A stretch of DNA of 42,424 bases from Aquabacterium parvum (GTDB lineage Bacteria; Pseudomonadota; Gammaproteobacteria; Burkholderiales; Burkholderiaceae_C), in NCBI RefSeq assembly GCF_001447195.1, contig NZ_LFRI01000109.1:1-42424 (forward strand). The letters run 5' to 3'. The first letter of the stretch is position 1. Each line of letters begins with the position of its first letter. The notes beneath the pieces were generated by a model. It saw only the letters and a program-made list of their open reading frames with translations. It was not told where the DNA came from and searched no databases. Below, piece after piece: positions 22,779-31,630 of this stretch. The position numbers and the translations under genes were made by a program.

Positions 22779-23246
22779 TCAAGCCGAGGGCAATTGCTGG
22801 GTCAGGTTGGCGCGCATGCGCCACGCCATCACGGTGCCCGCCCCCCTGAGCACCTCCAGCGCCACGGTGGGCACCCGCTGGGCCAGCTCCTCGAAGCGCT
22901 GCAGCCGCAAGGCAAACACCACCACGCTGCCCATGGCCTCGACATGGGCCATGCGGGGCACGTCGCCAAACAGACCGGGCTCGCCCACGATCGAGCCTGG
23001 GCGCAACAAGCCGATGCGCGAGGCCCCGGGGGGCGCCCCGGTGACGAACACCTGCAAAGTGCCCTGCCCCAGGAAATACAGCGTGCGATCGTGATCGCCC
23101 TGGCGCACCAGCAGGTCGCCGGAGCGCAACTCATGCCGGGTCAGGTACTGCGCAAAGGTGCGCCACTGCTGTGCGTCCAGACGCGGGCGGAACGCGTCTT
23201 CCGTGTTGAGCGTCTGAATGGCCTGGATCAGTGCGGTGGCGTCCAT
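22779..23246 (-). CDS. Cyclic nucleotide-binding domain protein
   Basis: 155 residues from the ATG at 23246. A single Crp-like beta-barrel nucleotide pocket covers most of the chain (LRSGDLLVRQGDHDRTLYFLGQGTLQVFV, then RPGSIVGEPGLFGD). The phosphate-binding cassette GEPGLFGD lacks the usual downstream Arg (VPRMAHVEAMG instead of RxA), so ligand type is uncertain. There is no helix-turn-helix or enzymatic domain, so it should act as a stand-alone sensor or adaptor. It is upstream of and in the same direction as the HD-GYP regulator, 56 bp apart, and may be co-transcribed with it. Confidence 0.85.
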   Translation of the reverse strand: MDATALIQAIQTLNTEDAFRPRLDAQQWRTFAQYLTRHELRSGDLLVRQGDHDRTLYFLGQGTLQVFVTGAPPGASRIGLLRPGSIVGEPGLFGDVPRMAHVEAMGSVVVFALRLQRFEELAQRVPTVALEVLRGAGTVMAWRMRANLTQQLPSA

Positions 23247-23390
23247 CTCGTGCGGGCCGGCGGGGGGCGACGGCAACTGTGACCGGAAGTGAACAATTTA
23301 ATGCAAGCGTGGCCGGGCTGTCAGGGATTTGTGAGCCCAGCCCGGCGTGACCCATGCACGCAAACCACAGCTTCGTGCCTCAAAGGCGCT

Positions 23391-24917
23391 TCATTTGCCA
23401 ATGCAAAAACGCGTGAAGATCTCGCCGAGCAAATCGTCAGCAGAGAACGCGCCGGTGATGCGGCCCAAGGCGTTGTGCGCCAGGCGCAATTCTTCGGCCA
23501 GCAAATCCAGGGCCCCGTCGCGCTGCGCCGCGTGCTCGGCGGCCAAAGCCAGGTGATCACGCGCATCGTGCAGGGCCTGCACATGGCGCTGGCGGGCGAT
23601 GAACACCCCTTCGGGCGCTGCCTGCCACCCGGCTTGCTCCAGCAACAGTTTGCGCAGGGCCTGCAGGCCATCGCCGGTGCGCGCCGACAGCTGCAAGGCC
23701 GCGCCCGGTGGGTGCAGCTGCGGCAAGCCCGCGTGCGCGGCTTGTCCGGCCAGCGTGGCGTCGTCCAGGGCAGCGGCCCCCACGGCGTCCGCCTTGTTGA
23801 ACACATGCAGCACCGTCACGCCCTGCGGCAGGCGCTGCGCGATGTCGGCGTCGGCCTGGGCGTAGACCGGATCGGCCCAGCGAGTGAGGTCATGCAGGAA
23901 CAGCACCGCATCAGCCTGGCCGATGGCCTCCCAACTGCGCGCCATGCCGATGCGCTCGACCTCGTCGGACGCCTCGTGGTCGGCGCGCAGGCCGGCCGTG
24001 TCGATCACGTGCAGCGGCACGCCTTCGATCTGGATGGTCTCGCTGACCTTGTCGCGCGTGGTGCCGGCGATCGGCGTGACGATGGCCAGCTCGGCGCCGG
24101 CCAGCGCGTTGAGCAGCGAGCTCTTGCCCGCGTTGGGCTGGCCGGCCAGCACCACCTGCAGGCCTTCGCGCAGCAGCGCGCCCTGGCGCGCCTGGCGGAG
24201 CACGGCGTCCAGCGCGGCGGCCAGGCGGCTCAGGCGACCGCGCGCATCGGCTTTTTCCAGGAAGTCGATCTCTTCTTCCGGGAAGTCCAGCGTCGCCTCG
24301 ACCAGCATGCGCAGGTTGATCATCTGATCGCGCAGGGCCTCGATTTCGCGGCTGAAGGCGCCGCCCAGCGAGCGGCTGGCCGAACGCGCCGCCGCTTCGG
24401 TGCTCGCATCGATCAGGTCGGCGATCGCTTCGGCCTGGGCCAGGTCGATCTTGTCGTTGAGGAAAGCACGCTGGGTGAACTCGCCCGGCTCGGCCAGCCG
24501 CAGGCCGGGCAGGCGCGCACGTGGATGCGAGCGAGGCGTCGCATCCGCCACGCCGGCGGCGTCCAAGCTGTCAGGCTCCAGCGCAACGTCAAGCTCGGCG
24601 GCCGCCTCCAGGCATCGCGCCAGCAGCAGCTGCATCACCACCGGCCCGCCGTGGCCCTGCAGCTCCAGCACGTCTTCACCGGTGTAGCTGTGGGGCCCCG
24701 GAAAGAACAGCGCCAGGCCATGGTCGATGGCCTCGCCTCGTGCATCCAGGAAAGGTCCGTAATGCGCCACACGGGGTTGCAGGGTGCGGGCGCACAAAGC
24801 CCGAGCCAAGGGCATCAAGCCACGGCCCGACACCCGCACGATGCCCACGGCGCCACGCCCCGGTGCGGTGGCAACGGCCACGATGGGCGACTGACGGTCC
24901 AGCCACGATTGCGACAC
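23391..24917 (-). CDS. mnmE: tRNA modification GTPase MnmE (TrmE)
   Basis: 508 residues from a GTG at 24917 with a GGAG ribosome site ([20 protein letters not shown]). Upstream sequence in frame lacks family similarity. The N-terminal tetrahydrofolate-binding domain begins [21 protein letters not shown]. The inserted G domain has [16 protein letters not shown] (about 255-270), TTRDKV, DTAGL and FNKAD. The chain ends with the catalytic-cysteine motif FCIGK. With MnmG it modifies wobble uridines. It is about 50 residues longer than the E. coli protein because of Ala/Asp-rich inserts. The start lies 182 bp from the divergent microprotein ORF. Confidence 0.96.
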   Translation of the reverse strand: MSQSWLDRQSPIVAVATAPGRGAVGIVRVSGRGLMPLARALCARTLQPRVAHYGPFLDARGEAIDHGLALFFPGPHSYTGEDVLELQGHGGPVVMQLLLARCLEAAAELDVALEPDSLDAAGVADATPRSHPRARLPGLRLAEPGEFTQRAFLNDKIDLAQAEAIADLIDASTEAAARSASRSLGGAFSREIEALRDQMINLRMLVEATLDFPEEEIDFLEKADARGRLSRLAAALDAVLRQARQGALLREGLQVVLAGQPNAGKSSLLNALAGAELAIVTPIAGTTRDKVSETIQIEGVPLHVIDTAGLRADHEASDEVERIGMARSWEAIGQADAVLFLHDLTRWADPVYAQADADIAQRLPQGVTVLHVFNKADAVGAAALDDATLAGQAAHAGLPQLHPPGAALQLSARTGDGLQALRKLLLEQAGWQAAPEGVFIARQRHVQALHDARDHLALAAEHAAQRDGALDLLAEELRLAHNALGRITGAFSADDLLGEIFTRFCIGK

Positions 24918-25050
24918 CCTGTCTCCGATTCCAAGCTTGTGTTGACGACAGCCGGGATTGTCACCGCAGCAAGCCGCTCGGCTGACAACTGGTTTCACCT
25001 TCGCGTCACCGAGCCGGGCCAACAATGGCATCATTGCTGCGGCGCACAAA

Positions 25051-25078
25051 TTGACTCCGTGCGTCAAATAGACATAAA
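25051..25078 (+). promoter_or_regulatory. Sigma-70-like promoter for the small ORF at 25100
   Basis: TTGACT (25051-25056) matches the -35 consensus 5 of 6. After 16 bp, CATAAA (25073-25078) matches the -10 at 4 of 6. Transcription would start about 15 nt before the ATG at 25100. The local AT-rich patch stands out from surrounding GC-rich DNA. Confidence 0.5.
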
Positions 25079-25099
25079 TCACGACAACGCGAGGCCGCC

Positions 25100-25228
25100 A
25101 TGCTGGACACCTTGAAAAGCCTGCTGATGATCGGCTCACCCACGCAAACCGACGGGACGCTGTGGCCCTTCCTGCTGGCCGGTGCCCTGGCGGCGGCGGC
25201 CCTGCTCAACCGCATCGGCCGGGACTGA
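25100..25228 (+). CDS. Putative 42-residue single-span membrane microprotein
   Basis: A short ORF ([16 protein letters not shown]... ending LLNRIGRD) between mnmE and yidC on the opposite strand. It has an amphipathic start, a hydrophobic Leu/Ala-rich helix ([15 protein letters not shown]) and a charged end. A GAGG ribosome site lies 5-6 bp before the ATG, a plausible promoter lies upstream, and an excellent terminator lies 40 bp downstream. These together support a real gene. I recognise no family. The alternative is an untranslated small RNA between the same promoter and terminator. Confidence 0.55.
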   Translation: MLDTLKSLLMIGSPTQTDGTLWPFLLAGALAAAALLNRIGRD

Positions 25229-25268
25229 GACCAGGCCAACACGGCACCTGGTTCAAGCTTCCCAAGAA

Positions 25269-25303
25269 AAAACCGCCTGCCCCGAAAGGGAGCAGGCGGT
25301 TTT
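25269..25303. terminator. Strong bidirectional terminator (microprotein ORF / yidC)
   Basis: AAAACCGCCTGC (25269-25280) and GCAGGCGGTTTT (25292-25303) pair perfectly over 12 bp, with a nested CCC-GAAA-GGG tetraloop stem between them. T-runs end both strands. It serves the rightward small ORF and the leftward yidC, whose stop is at 25332. Confidence 0.9.
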
Positions 25304-25331
25304 GCTTTCAGGCCGGGTCAGCGGCTGGCGT

Positions 25332-27038
25332 TCAGTTCAGCACACCCAGGCGCTTGTTGATGAACCACTGCTGAGCGATCGAGAGGATGTTGTTCGTCAG
25401 CCAGTACAGCACCAGGCCAGCCGGGAAGAAGAAGAACATCACCGAGAACAGCAGCGGCATGATCCACATCATCTTGGCCTGGACCGGGTCCGGAGGCGTC
25501 GGGTTCAGCCAGGTCTGCAGCAGCGTCGACAGCGTCATCAGCGCGGGCAACACGTAGTACGGGTCCATCACAGACAGGTCGGTGATCCAGCCGATCCACG
25601 GCGCGTTGCGGATCTCGACCGAAGACGACAGCACGGAATACAAGGCGATGAACACCGGGATCTGGATCAGGATGGGCAGGCAGCCACCAATGGGGTTGAC
25701 CTTCTCTTCGCGGTAGATCTTGAGCATCTCCTGCTGCATCTCCTGCGGCTTGTCCTTGAGGCGCTCACGCAGCTCCTGGATGCGCGGGTTCAGCGCCTTC
25801 ATCTTGGCCATCGACGCGTAGGCCTTGGCGTTGAGCCAGTAGAAAGCGGCCTTGAGCAACACCACCAGGGCCACGATCGCCCAGCCCCAGTTGCCGATCA
25901 GGTCGTGCAGGAAATTCAGCAGCAGGTACAGGGGCGCGGCCAGCAAGTGGGTCCAGCCATAGTCCTTGACCAGGTCCAGGCCGGGAGCCAGCTCGTTGAG
26001 CTTGTCTTCTTCCTGGGGGCCAACGAACAGCACCGTGTCCAGCGCCTTGCTCTGGCCGGCTGCGATCTCGCCCATGGGCAGCAGCATGCCGCTGGCGTAC
26101 AGGTTGGTCGAGACCTTCTGCACGTAGAACTCGCGCGGCAGCTTCGGGTTGTACAGCCAGGCCGATGCAAAGTGGTGCTGCACCATCGCGACCCAGCCGT
26201 TGTCATCGGCCTTCACGAACTCGGTGCTGCCCTCGTCGATCTTGGTGAACTCCAGCTTCTGATACTTGCCCTTGTCGTTGAAGACCGCCATGCCGGTGTA
26301 GGCCACCGGGCCTTGCAGGAAGGCCGGGCCGGACGGCCCCTTGGGCGGCGTGCCGTCACGCTGGAGCTGCACATACAGCTGCGGGCTCACAGCGGCGGGC
26401 GAGCCGTTGACCACCTCCTGCTTGACGTCGATGGCGTAACCACCACGCGGGAAGGTGTAGGTCTTGACCAGCTTGACGCCGTTGACGGCTTCGGACTCCA
26501 GCTTGACGACCAGTGCCTTGGCGCCCTCGGCCAGTTCGCGCTCGGTGCTCACCAGCTTGAACGGGGTCTTGTGCGTGGGCAGCTGGAGCGAAGCGGTGCC
26601 AACCAGACCCGACTGAGCCAGGTAGGTGTGCACCTTGGAGTTGTCCAGCACCACCACGTTGCGGCTGCGGTCGTCCTGGTCCTGGTGCTTGAGCAGCTCC
26701 ACACGAACCAGGCTGGCACCCAGGGTGTCGACCGTGACCTTGACCACGTCGGTGGTGAACACGAGTTGCTCGCTGGGCGCGGCGGCTGGCGCGCTGGCAC
26801 CAGCAGCTTGGGCCGCTGCGGCAGCGGACGCGCCACCCAGGCCCTGGGCCGACTGGGGCACATCGGCCGCCGAAGCGCCCGAAGCACCGAGCGCCCCTTC
26901 AGGGCCAGAGGCCACGCTAGCCGCCGGTGCCGGCGCGAACAGGGAGGGCTGACCGGTGTGACGCAGCCAGCCATCCCACAACATCAGCAGCGAGACGGCG
27001 AACACCGACCACAGCAGGGTGCGACGCAGATCATTCAT
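25332..27038 (-). CDS. yidC: Membrane protein insertase YidC
   Basis: 568 residues. YidC inserts and folds inner-membrane proteins with or without SecYEG. An N-terminal helix (RRTLLWSVFAVSLLMLWDGW) is followed by an Ala/Ser/Gly-rich linker (~30-95), the large periplasmic P1 domain (~95-340), and a C-terminal core of five helices (GNWGWAIVALVVLLKAAFYWL; PILIQIPVFIALYSVL; VMFFFFPAGLVLYWLTNN). The ATG at 27038 overlaps the yidD stop by 4 bp (ATGA), continuing the coupled rnpA-yidD-yidC chain. Confidence 0.97.
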   Translation of the reverse strand: MNDLRRTLLWSVFAVSLLMLWDGWLRHTGQPSLFAPAPAASVASGPEGALGASGASAADVPQSAQGLGGASAAAAAQAAGASAPAAAPSEQLVFTTDVVKVTVDTLGASLVRVELLKHQDQDDRSRNVVVLDNSKVHTYLAQSGLVGTASLQLPTHKTPFKLVSTERELAEGAKALVVKLESEAVNGVKLVKTYTFPRGGYAIDVKQEVVNGSPAAVSPQLYVQLQRDGTPPKGPSGPAFLQGPVAYTGMAVFNDKGKYQKLEFTKIDEGSTEFVKADDNGWVAMVQHHFASAWLYNPKLPREFYVQKVSTNLYASGMLLPMGEIAAGQSKALDTVLFVGPQEEDKLNELAPGLDLVKDYGWTHLLAAPLYLLLNFLHDLIGNWGWAIVALVVLLKAAFYWLNAKAYASMAKMKALNPRIQELRERLKDKPQEMQQEMLKIYREEKVNPIGGCLPILIQIPVFIALYSVLSSSVEIRNAPWIGWITDLSVMDPYYVLPALMTLSTLLQTWLNPTPPDPVQAKMMWIMPLLFSVMFFFFPAGLVLYWLTNNILSIAQQWFINKRLGVLN

Positions 27039-27349
27039 GGGTGAGAGGAATCCGACGAAGGGTTGGAAAAACGAGAAAACAGCTTGGGTGCCCGCTCGGG
27101 CACGGGGTCATGCCCGCCCGGGCAGCCCGGGTGGCAACGCAGCAATCGGCGTGCGGCCAGGTAGCTGCCAGCAGCCGGGCCATGGCGTTGCAAAGATTCG
27201 AGCGCGTACTGAGAGCAAGTTGGCGTGAAGCGGCAGGCCGATCCCAGCCAGGGACTCAGGAAAAACCGATAGGCACGGACCACGCCCATGAGCAAGGCAT
27301 TGACCGCCCCGGACAACCCGCCCAGCAGTTTGCGCAAACCCTGCATCAT
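27035..27349 (-). CDS. yidD: Membrane protein insertion efficiency factor YidD
   Basis: 104 residues from the ATG at 27349, which overlaps the rnpA stop (ATGA). An amphipathic N-terminal helix precedes the signature RAYRFFLSPWLGSACRFTPTCSQYALESLQRHG and RRLLRCHPGCPGGHDPVP with the three conserved cysteine positions. It assists YidC-dependent insertion at the inner membrane. The location between rnpA and yidC is the standard one. Confidence 0.95.
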   Translation of the reverse strand: MMQGLRKLLGGLSGAVNALLMGVVRAYRFFLSPWLGSACRFTPTCSQYALESLQRHGPAAGSYLAARRLLRCHPGCPGGHDPVPERAPKLFSRFSNPSSDSSHP

Positions 27350-27852
27350 GCCCGAGGACCCCCCAGGCGCGCCCAAAGCTCGTCCAATTCCTGGCGCACG
27401 GCGGCGCTCAAGGCTTCGGAAGCGGCGGACGGAAACAGCTTGCGGTCAAAGGGCGCGCGCAGGCGCACCACCCAGCCATCGACCTCAGGGCCATGGCGAC
27501 CAGCCGCCAGCACCTGGGGCGCGTGGCGGCGAAAGGCCTCGCGGGCCTGGTGGCGCATCAGGGAGCGGGTGACCGAACGGCGTGCCTGTTTTTTGGGCAG
27601 CACCAGACCGAGCCGCCAGCGCGGGCTCTCGGCCATGACCGAGTCATCCACAAGCAGGCTCACCCCTTCGGCTGAGCCTGTTGACAACTCGCCTGCGAGC
27701 ACTGACGCCGGCACAGGCTCGGGCACAAGGGCTTGCGCCTGAGCTGGCTCTGGCCGCAGCAGCACGTGCAAAGAAAAATGCGCGGTGCGGGCCACGGGAC
27801 GCGTGCCCAGAGACCGTTGGAAATCGGCAGATTTCAGGCTGGGTGCACGCAC
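27346..27852 (-). CDS. rnpA: Ribonuclease P protein component
   Basis: 168 residues from a GTG at 27852 (encoding MRAPSLKSADFQRSLG). It binds the RNase P RNA and helps cleave tRNA 5' leaders. The family signature is KKQARRSVTRSLMRHQAREAFR, where the usual RNR is altered to RSL. The family is normally ~120 residues. Here a Pro/Ala/Glu-rich insert (about 34-68) between the first strand and LGLVLPKKQ, plus a C-terminal extension, account for the extra length. It ends in an ATGA overlap with yidD. Confidence 0.92.
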   Translation of the reverse strand: MRAPSLKSADFQRSLGTRPVARTAHFSLHVLLRPEPAQAQALVPEPVPASVLAGELSTGSAEGVSLLVDDSVMAESPRWRLGLVLPKKQARRSVTRSLMRHQAREAFRRHAPQVLAAGRHGPEVDGWVVRLRAPFDRKLFPSAASEALSAAVRQELDELWARLGGPRA

Positions 27853-27882
27853 GGCGCGGATGCTCGCAAGAGGGGTTCAGTC

Positions 27883-27918
27883 GCGACAAGGCCGGGCTGA
27901 ACCCGGCCTCGTTGTCGC
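27883..27918. repeat. Long hairpin in the rpmH-rnpA spacer
   Basis: GCGACAA (27883-27889) pairs with TTGTCGC (27912-27918), and directly inside it GGCCGGG (27890-27896) pairs with CCCGGCC (27902-27908). A 3-nt bulge and a 5-nt loop complete a 14-bp stem. A second, perfect 7-bp hairpin (GCCGACG/CGTCGGC, 27964-27980) lies just after the rpmH stop. There is no U-run, so these may be attenuators or mRNA processing or stability elements that separate rpmH output from rnpA output. Confidence 0.7.
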
Positions 27919-27996
27919 CAGCGGGGGCTGCTCACCCAAGGTGCGCAACCCACACCAGCCCATGCCGACGGTGCGTCGGCTGGGCCACTCAGTGGA

Positions 27997-28131
27997 TCAC
28001 AGACCCAGGCGCTTGCGGCCCTTGGCGCGACGAGCATTGATGACCTTGCGGCCACCCTTGGTCTTCATGCGCACCAGGAAGCCGTGGGTGCGGGCGCGAC
28101 GGGTCTTGGAGGGTTGGTAAGTACGCTTCAT
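27997..28131 (-). CDS. rpmH: Large ribosomal subunit protein bL34
   Basis: 44 residues, beginning [19 protein letters not shown] and ending KGRKRLGL, the invariant bL34 sequence. It is a small, very basic protein of the 50S subunit. It lies in the classical position opposite dnaA, under the strong promoter at 28237-28265 that presumably also serves rnpA, yidD and yidC. Confidence 0.98.
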   Translation of the reverse strand: MKRTYQPSKTRRARTHGFLVRMKTKGGRKVINARRAKGRKRLGL

Positions 28132-28236
28132 GATGGTCTTTCAAGGCCATGCACGACATGGCTGGCCAGGGAGGATGTCTCAAAGTCTGCGCCCTCACAG
28201 CCTGAGCGGGCAGCCTGACAGACGGCAGAACCAGCG

Positions 28237-28265
28237 ATTACAGCAGGTTTTCCCCAAATGGTCAA
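28237..28265 (-). promoter_or_regulatory. rpmH operon promoter
   Basis: Read leftward, TTGACC (28260-28265, 5 of 6) is separated by 17 bp from TGTAAT (28237-28242, 5 of 6). Spacing is ideal. It lies about 105 bp upstream of the rpmH ATG and should drive rpmH-rnpA-yidD-yidC. Confidence 0.75.
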
Positions 28266-28376
28266 TGCCCACCGCTCACCAGCGTGGATGAACGCCCCGG
28301 AACAGGGGCTCGATGCAGGGGGCCCTACCACGAACCATGGAGCTTGGCGAACGGGAAATTTCTGTGGATAACTGGC

Positions 28377-28404
28377 TTGCGAACGCGCCCGCCATGCTTA
28401 GAAT
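28377..28404 (+). promoter_or_regulatory. Probable dnaA promoter
   Basis: TTGCGA (28377-28382, 4 of 6) and TAGAAT (28399-28404, 5 of 6) are 16 bp apart, 30 bp before the dnaA ATG. The perfect DnaA box ends 5 bp upstream of the -35, and the second box lies between the promoter and the ATG. Confidence 0.6.
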
Positions 28405-28434
28405 TCGCCTCCCAAGGAAGGACTTGTCCACAAC

Positions 28435-29961
28435 ATGAGCGCTGCCGAACTGCCGCGGCCCCCCGCATCCGCCGACCACCGGCTCGACGACCCGGACACG
28501 CTCTGGCAACGCTGCTGTGCCCGCCTCGCCATGGAGATGCCGGAGCAGCAGTTCAACACCTGGATCCGGCCGCTGCCCCCCGCCGAGGTGCGCCGCGATG
28601 GCCCCGCCACCCAGGTCAGCGTGCGCGTGCCCAACCGCTTCATGCTCGACTGGGTGCGCACCCAATACAGCGCCCGCATCGAAGCCCTGCTGGGCGAAGA
28701 GCAAAGCGGCGAGGTCAAGCTGGAATTCGGCCTGGCACCACGTGCCGCCGCCCCGGTGCCGACCGCCCGACCTGGGCTGGTGATGCCGGGTCGCGCCCTG
28801 CCGCCCAACGCCGCGCTGAACCAAGCCAGCTCGCAGCAGGCCATGCCGCAGCAGCAGTTGCCCAGCGAACCCGAACACCTCAGCGCCCCCGAGCGACAGG
28901 CCAACCGCAACGGCCCGGCCATGGGCCACGGCTCGCCTCGCGTCATGGGCCTGAACCCCGCGCTGACGTTTGACAACCTGGTGCCTGGCCGCGCCAACCA
29001 GATGGCCCGCACGGCCGCCCTGCACGTGGCGGGCAGCCCTGGCCACATGTACAACCCGCTGTTCATCTATGGCGGCGTCGGCCTGGGTAAAACGCACTTG
29101 ATGAACGCCGTGGGCAACGCCCTGCTGGCCGACAAGCCCGACGCGCGCATCCTCTACCTGCACGCCGAGCAGTTCATCTCCGACGTGGTCAAGAACTACC
29201 AGCGCAAAACCTTCGACGAGCTCAAGGCCAAGTACCACAACCTCGACCTGCTGCTGATCGACGACGTGCAGTTCTTCGCCGGCAAGGACCGCACGCAGGA
29301 AGAGTTCTTCAACGCATTCGAGGCCCTGCTGGCCAAGAAGGCGCACATCATCATGACCAGCGACACCTACCCAAAAGGTCTCGCCAACATCGATGAACGC
29401 CTGACCTCGCGCTTCGACTCCGGTCTCACGGTGGCCATCGAGCCGCCCGAGCTGGAAATGCGCGTGGCCATCCTGATCAAGAAAGCCGCCCAGGAAGCCA
29501 TCGAGCTGCCCGAAGACGTCGCCTTCTTCGTGGCCAAGAACGTGCGGGCCAACGTGCGCGAGCTCGAAGGCGCCCTGCGCAAGGTGCTGGCTTTTGCCAA
29601 GTTCAGCCACAAAGAGATCACCATCAACCTGGCGCGCGAGGCCCTCAAGGACCTGCTGTCGATCCAGAACCGCCAGATCTCGGTGGAAAACATCCAGAAG
29701 ACCGTGGCCGACTTCTACAAGATCAAGGTCGCGGACATGTACTCCAAGAAGCGCCCCGCCTCGATCGCCAAGCCGCGCCAGATCGCCATGTACCTGGCCA
29801 AGGAGCTGACGCAAAAGAGCCTGCCTGAGATCGGCGAGCTCTTCGGGGGCCGCGACCACACCACCGTGCTGCACGCCGTGCGCAAGATCGGCGGTGACCG
29901 GGCCAAGGACACCGAGCTGAACCAGCAGCTGCACGTTCTGGAACAAACGCTCAAAGGTTGA
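28435..29961 (+). CDS. dnaA: Chromosomal replication initiator DnaA
   Basis: 508 residues. Domain I (~1-95) starts [26 protein letters not shown] Pro/Gln/Ala-rich domain II linker (~100-175) follows. The AAA+ domain III has Walker [10 protein letters not shown] (about 213-221) and Walker [11 protein letters not shown] (about 272). Domain IV carries the DnaA signature [13 protein letters not shown] (about 473) that binds DnaA boxes. The ATG at 28435 follows an AAGGAAGG ribosome site. It is longer than E. coli DnaA (467) through the linker. An intrinsic terminator lies 60 bp downstream. Confidence 0.98.
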   Translation: MSAAELPRPPASADHRLDDPDTLWQRCCARLAMEMPEQQFNTWIRPLPPAEVRRDGPATQVSVRVPNRFMLDWVRTQYSARIEALLGEEQSGEVKLEFGLAPRAAAPVPTARPGLVMPGRALPPNAALNQASSQQAMPQQQLPSEPEHLSAPERQANRNGPAMGHGSPRVMGLNPALTFDNLVPGRANQMARTAALHVAGSPGHMYNPLFIYGGVGLGKTHLMNAVGNALLADKPDARILYLHAEQFISDVVKNYQRKTFDELKAKYHNLDLLLIDDVQFFAGKDRTQEEFFNAFEALLAKKAHIIMTSDTYPKGLANIDERLTSRFDSGLTVAIEPPELEMRVAILIKKAAQEAIELPEDVAFFVAKNVRANVRELEGALRKVLAFAKFSHKEITINLAREALKDLLSIQNRQISVENIQKTVADFYKIKVADMYSKKRPASIAKPRQIAMYLAKELTQKSLPEIGELFGGRDHTTVLHAVRKIGGDRAKDTELNQQLHVLEQTLKG

Positions 29962-30291
29962 CGTCAAACAATCCCTGTCGACGGCATTCAGGCGGTCCCT
30001 CGGGGCCCCCGCCACCCCACCAAGAGGCCCACGGGCCTCTTTTTTCATGCCCTGGCGCCCCAGGGTTGGCCCAGCTGTCAAGGCACAAAGCTGTGGACAA
30101 GAAAAGAACAAGCACCCCCTTGTCCACAGCCCGCCGCGATTTTCCAAAGTTGTTGTCTGTTGTCCCCATCGCGAAGCCGGGTACGATCCACAGAGTTGTC
30201 CGGGGCGTAAATCCTTGATGGATCAGGACAAAATAGCGTTGTTCACAGAAAAAGTCGCCCTCTACTACGACGACTAATTTGAAAGATCAAG
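29962..30291. other. dnaA-dnaN intergenic region, candidate oriC with DnaA-box cluster
   Basis: 330 bp without a gene. After the dnaA terminator it holds an inverted pair of DnaA boxes, TGTGGACAA (30092-30100) and TTGTCCACA (30120-30128), then the weaker boxes CGATCCACA (30184-30192) and TTGTTCACA (30239-30247). The stretch 30228-30300 is relatively AT-rich and could serve as the unwinding element or the dnaN leader. With four boxes it is the better oriC candidate, but the rpmH-dnaA spacer cannot be excluded. Confidence 0.6.
30022..30045 (+). terminator. Intrinsic terminator of dnaA
   Basis: AAGAGGCC (30022-30029) and GGCCTCTT (30034-30041) form a perfect 8-bp stem with a 4-nt loop, followed by a run of six T. 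It lies 60 bp after the dnaA stop and implies that dnaN has its own promoter. Confidence 0.9.
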
Positions 30292-31434
30292 ATGATTGTG
30301 TTGAAAGCAGCTCAGGAAAAAATCCTCGCCGCCCTGCAGTCCGTCGGCGGCATCGTTGAACGCCGACACACCCTGCCCATCCTGGCCAACGTCCTGATCC
30401 GCAAGAACGGCCCTGAACTCGAGCTCATCACCAGCGACCTGGAAATCCAGATCCGCACCAGCGCGCAGCTCGACGGCGACGCCGGCAGCTACGCCACCAC
30501 CGTGGGCGCCAAGAAGCTGGGCGACATCCTCAAAAGCCTGCCCAGCGACCAGACCGTGTCCCTCACGGCCAACCAGAACAAGCTGACCCTGCAAGGCGGC
30601 AAGAGCCGCTTCGTGCTCCAGACCCTGCCGGCCGAAGACTTCCCGCTGGTGCAAGAGGCCGCCGATTTCGGCCCCGCCTTCAGCATCCCGCAGAAGACGC
30701 TCAAGCTGCTGATCAGCCAGGTGCACTTCGCCATGGCGGTGCACGACATCCGTTACTACCTCAACGGCATCCTGTTCGTGGCCGAAGGCAAGACCCTGAC
30801 CCTGGTGGCCACCGACGGACACCGCCTGGCGCTGTCTCAGGCCACGCTGGACGTCGAAATGCCCAAGCAGGAGGTCATCCTGCCCCGCAAGACCGTTCTG
30901 GAGCTCCAGCGGCTTTTGAAGGACGATGGCAAGGGCAAGGAAGGCGGCGATGGCAACGACAGCGAACAGCTCATCGAGATGCGCTTTGCCGGTAACCAGG
31001 CCAAGTTCAGCTTCGGCGGCCTGGAGTTCGTCACCAAACTGGTCGAGGGCAAGTTCCCCGACTACAACCGCGTCATCCCCAAGAACCACAAGCACCACAT
31101 CACGCTGGGCCGCACCACCTTGCTGGCCAGCCTGCAGCGCGCCGCCATCCTCACGTCCGAAAAGTTCAAAGGCGTGCGCATGAACTTCGCGCCGGGCCTG
31201 CTGGGCATCGCGTCCAGCAACGCCGAGCAGGAAGAGGCCAAGGAAGAGCTCGAGATCGACTACGGTGGCGACACCTTCGAGATCGGCTTCAACGTCGGCT
31301 ACCTGATGGACGTGCTGGCCAACATGAGCCAGGACATGGTGACGGTGTCCCTGCAGGACGCCAACAGCTCGGCGCTGATCACCAACCCCGAGTACGAAGG
31401 CTTCAAGTACGTGGTGATGCCGATGCGCATCTGA
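30292..31434 (+). CDS. dnaN: DNA polymerase III sliding clamp (beta subunit)
   Basis: 380 residues from the ATG at 30292, with a GAAAG ribosome site. It is the ring-shaped clamp that tethers polymerase III to DNA. Three repeated clamp folds are recognisable, with ERRHTLPILANVLI near the start, HDIRYYLNGILFVAEGKTLTLVATDGHRLA in the middle and the C-terminal YVVMPMRI. A Lys/Gly/Asp-rich insert (KDDGKGKEGGDGNDSEQ, about 207-224) makes it slightly longer than the E. coli clamp. It is followed by a strong terminator, so it is not co-transcribed with the next genes. Confidence 0.98.
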   Translation: MIVLKAAQEKILAALQSVGGIVERRHTLPILANVLIRKNGPELELITSDLEIQIRTSAQLDGDAGSYATTVGAKKLGDILKSLPSDQTVSLTANQNKLTLQGGKSRFVLQTLPAEDFPLVQEAADFGPAFSIPQKTLKLLISQVHFAMAVHDIRYYLNGILFVAEGKTLTLVATDGHRLALSQATLDVEMPKQEVILPRKTVLELQRLLKDDGKGKEGGDGNDSEQLIEMRFAGNQAKFSFGGLEFVTKLVEGKFPDYNRVIPKNHKHHITLGRTTLLASLQRAAILTSEKFKGVRMNFAPGLLGIASSNAEQEEAKEELEIDYGGDTFEIGFNVGYLMDVLANMSQDMVTVSLQDANSSALITNPEYEGFKYVVMPMRI

Positions 31435-31494
31435 GGCGTCGCGCAAGCATCCCGCATCGGTCGGATGGCCGATGACGGATGGCCTGAATGGCCG

Positions 31495-31536
31495 AAACGG
31501 CCCCCGTTCACCCTTGAACGTGGGGCCGTTTTGTTT
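31495..31536 (+). terminator. Intrinsic terminator of dnaN
   Basis: AAACGGCCCCCGTTCA (31495-31510) pairs with TGAACG then GGGGCCGTTT (31515-31531), with only one bulged T at 31521 and a 4-nt loop; TTTTG follows. This 16-bp stem lies 60 bp after the dnaN stop. Confidence 0.9.
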
Positions 31537-31630
31537 CGTCTGGCAACAGTTCAACCGTTCACCCGGTGGAACTTTTCTGCCGCATCGGCATAGTCATGCA
31601 CCAGATCAGACCATTCAGGGAGCAAGAGAG

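Larger units (their letters stand above)
28132..28434. other. rpmH-dnaA intergenic region with two DnaA boxes
   Basis: 303 bp without a gene between divergent rpmH and dnaA. It holds the rpmH promoter, a dnaA promoter and two DnaA boxes in opposite orientation: TGTGGATAA (28363-28371, a perfect TTATCCACA on the other strand) and TTGTCCACA (28425-28433). The boxes flank the dnaA promoter, which suits autoregulation by DnaA. It is one of two candidate oriC segments; it has only two clear boxes and no obvious long AT-rich unwinding element. Confidence 0.6.

Noticed and set aside
25229..25331. tRNA-like fold or riboswitch before yidC
   Set aside because: The only strong structure is a symmetric terminator hairpin with T-runs; there are no cloverleaf arms or known aptamer motifs.
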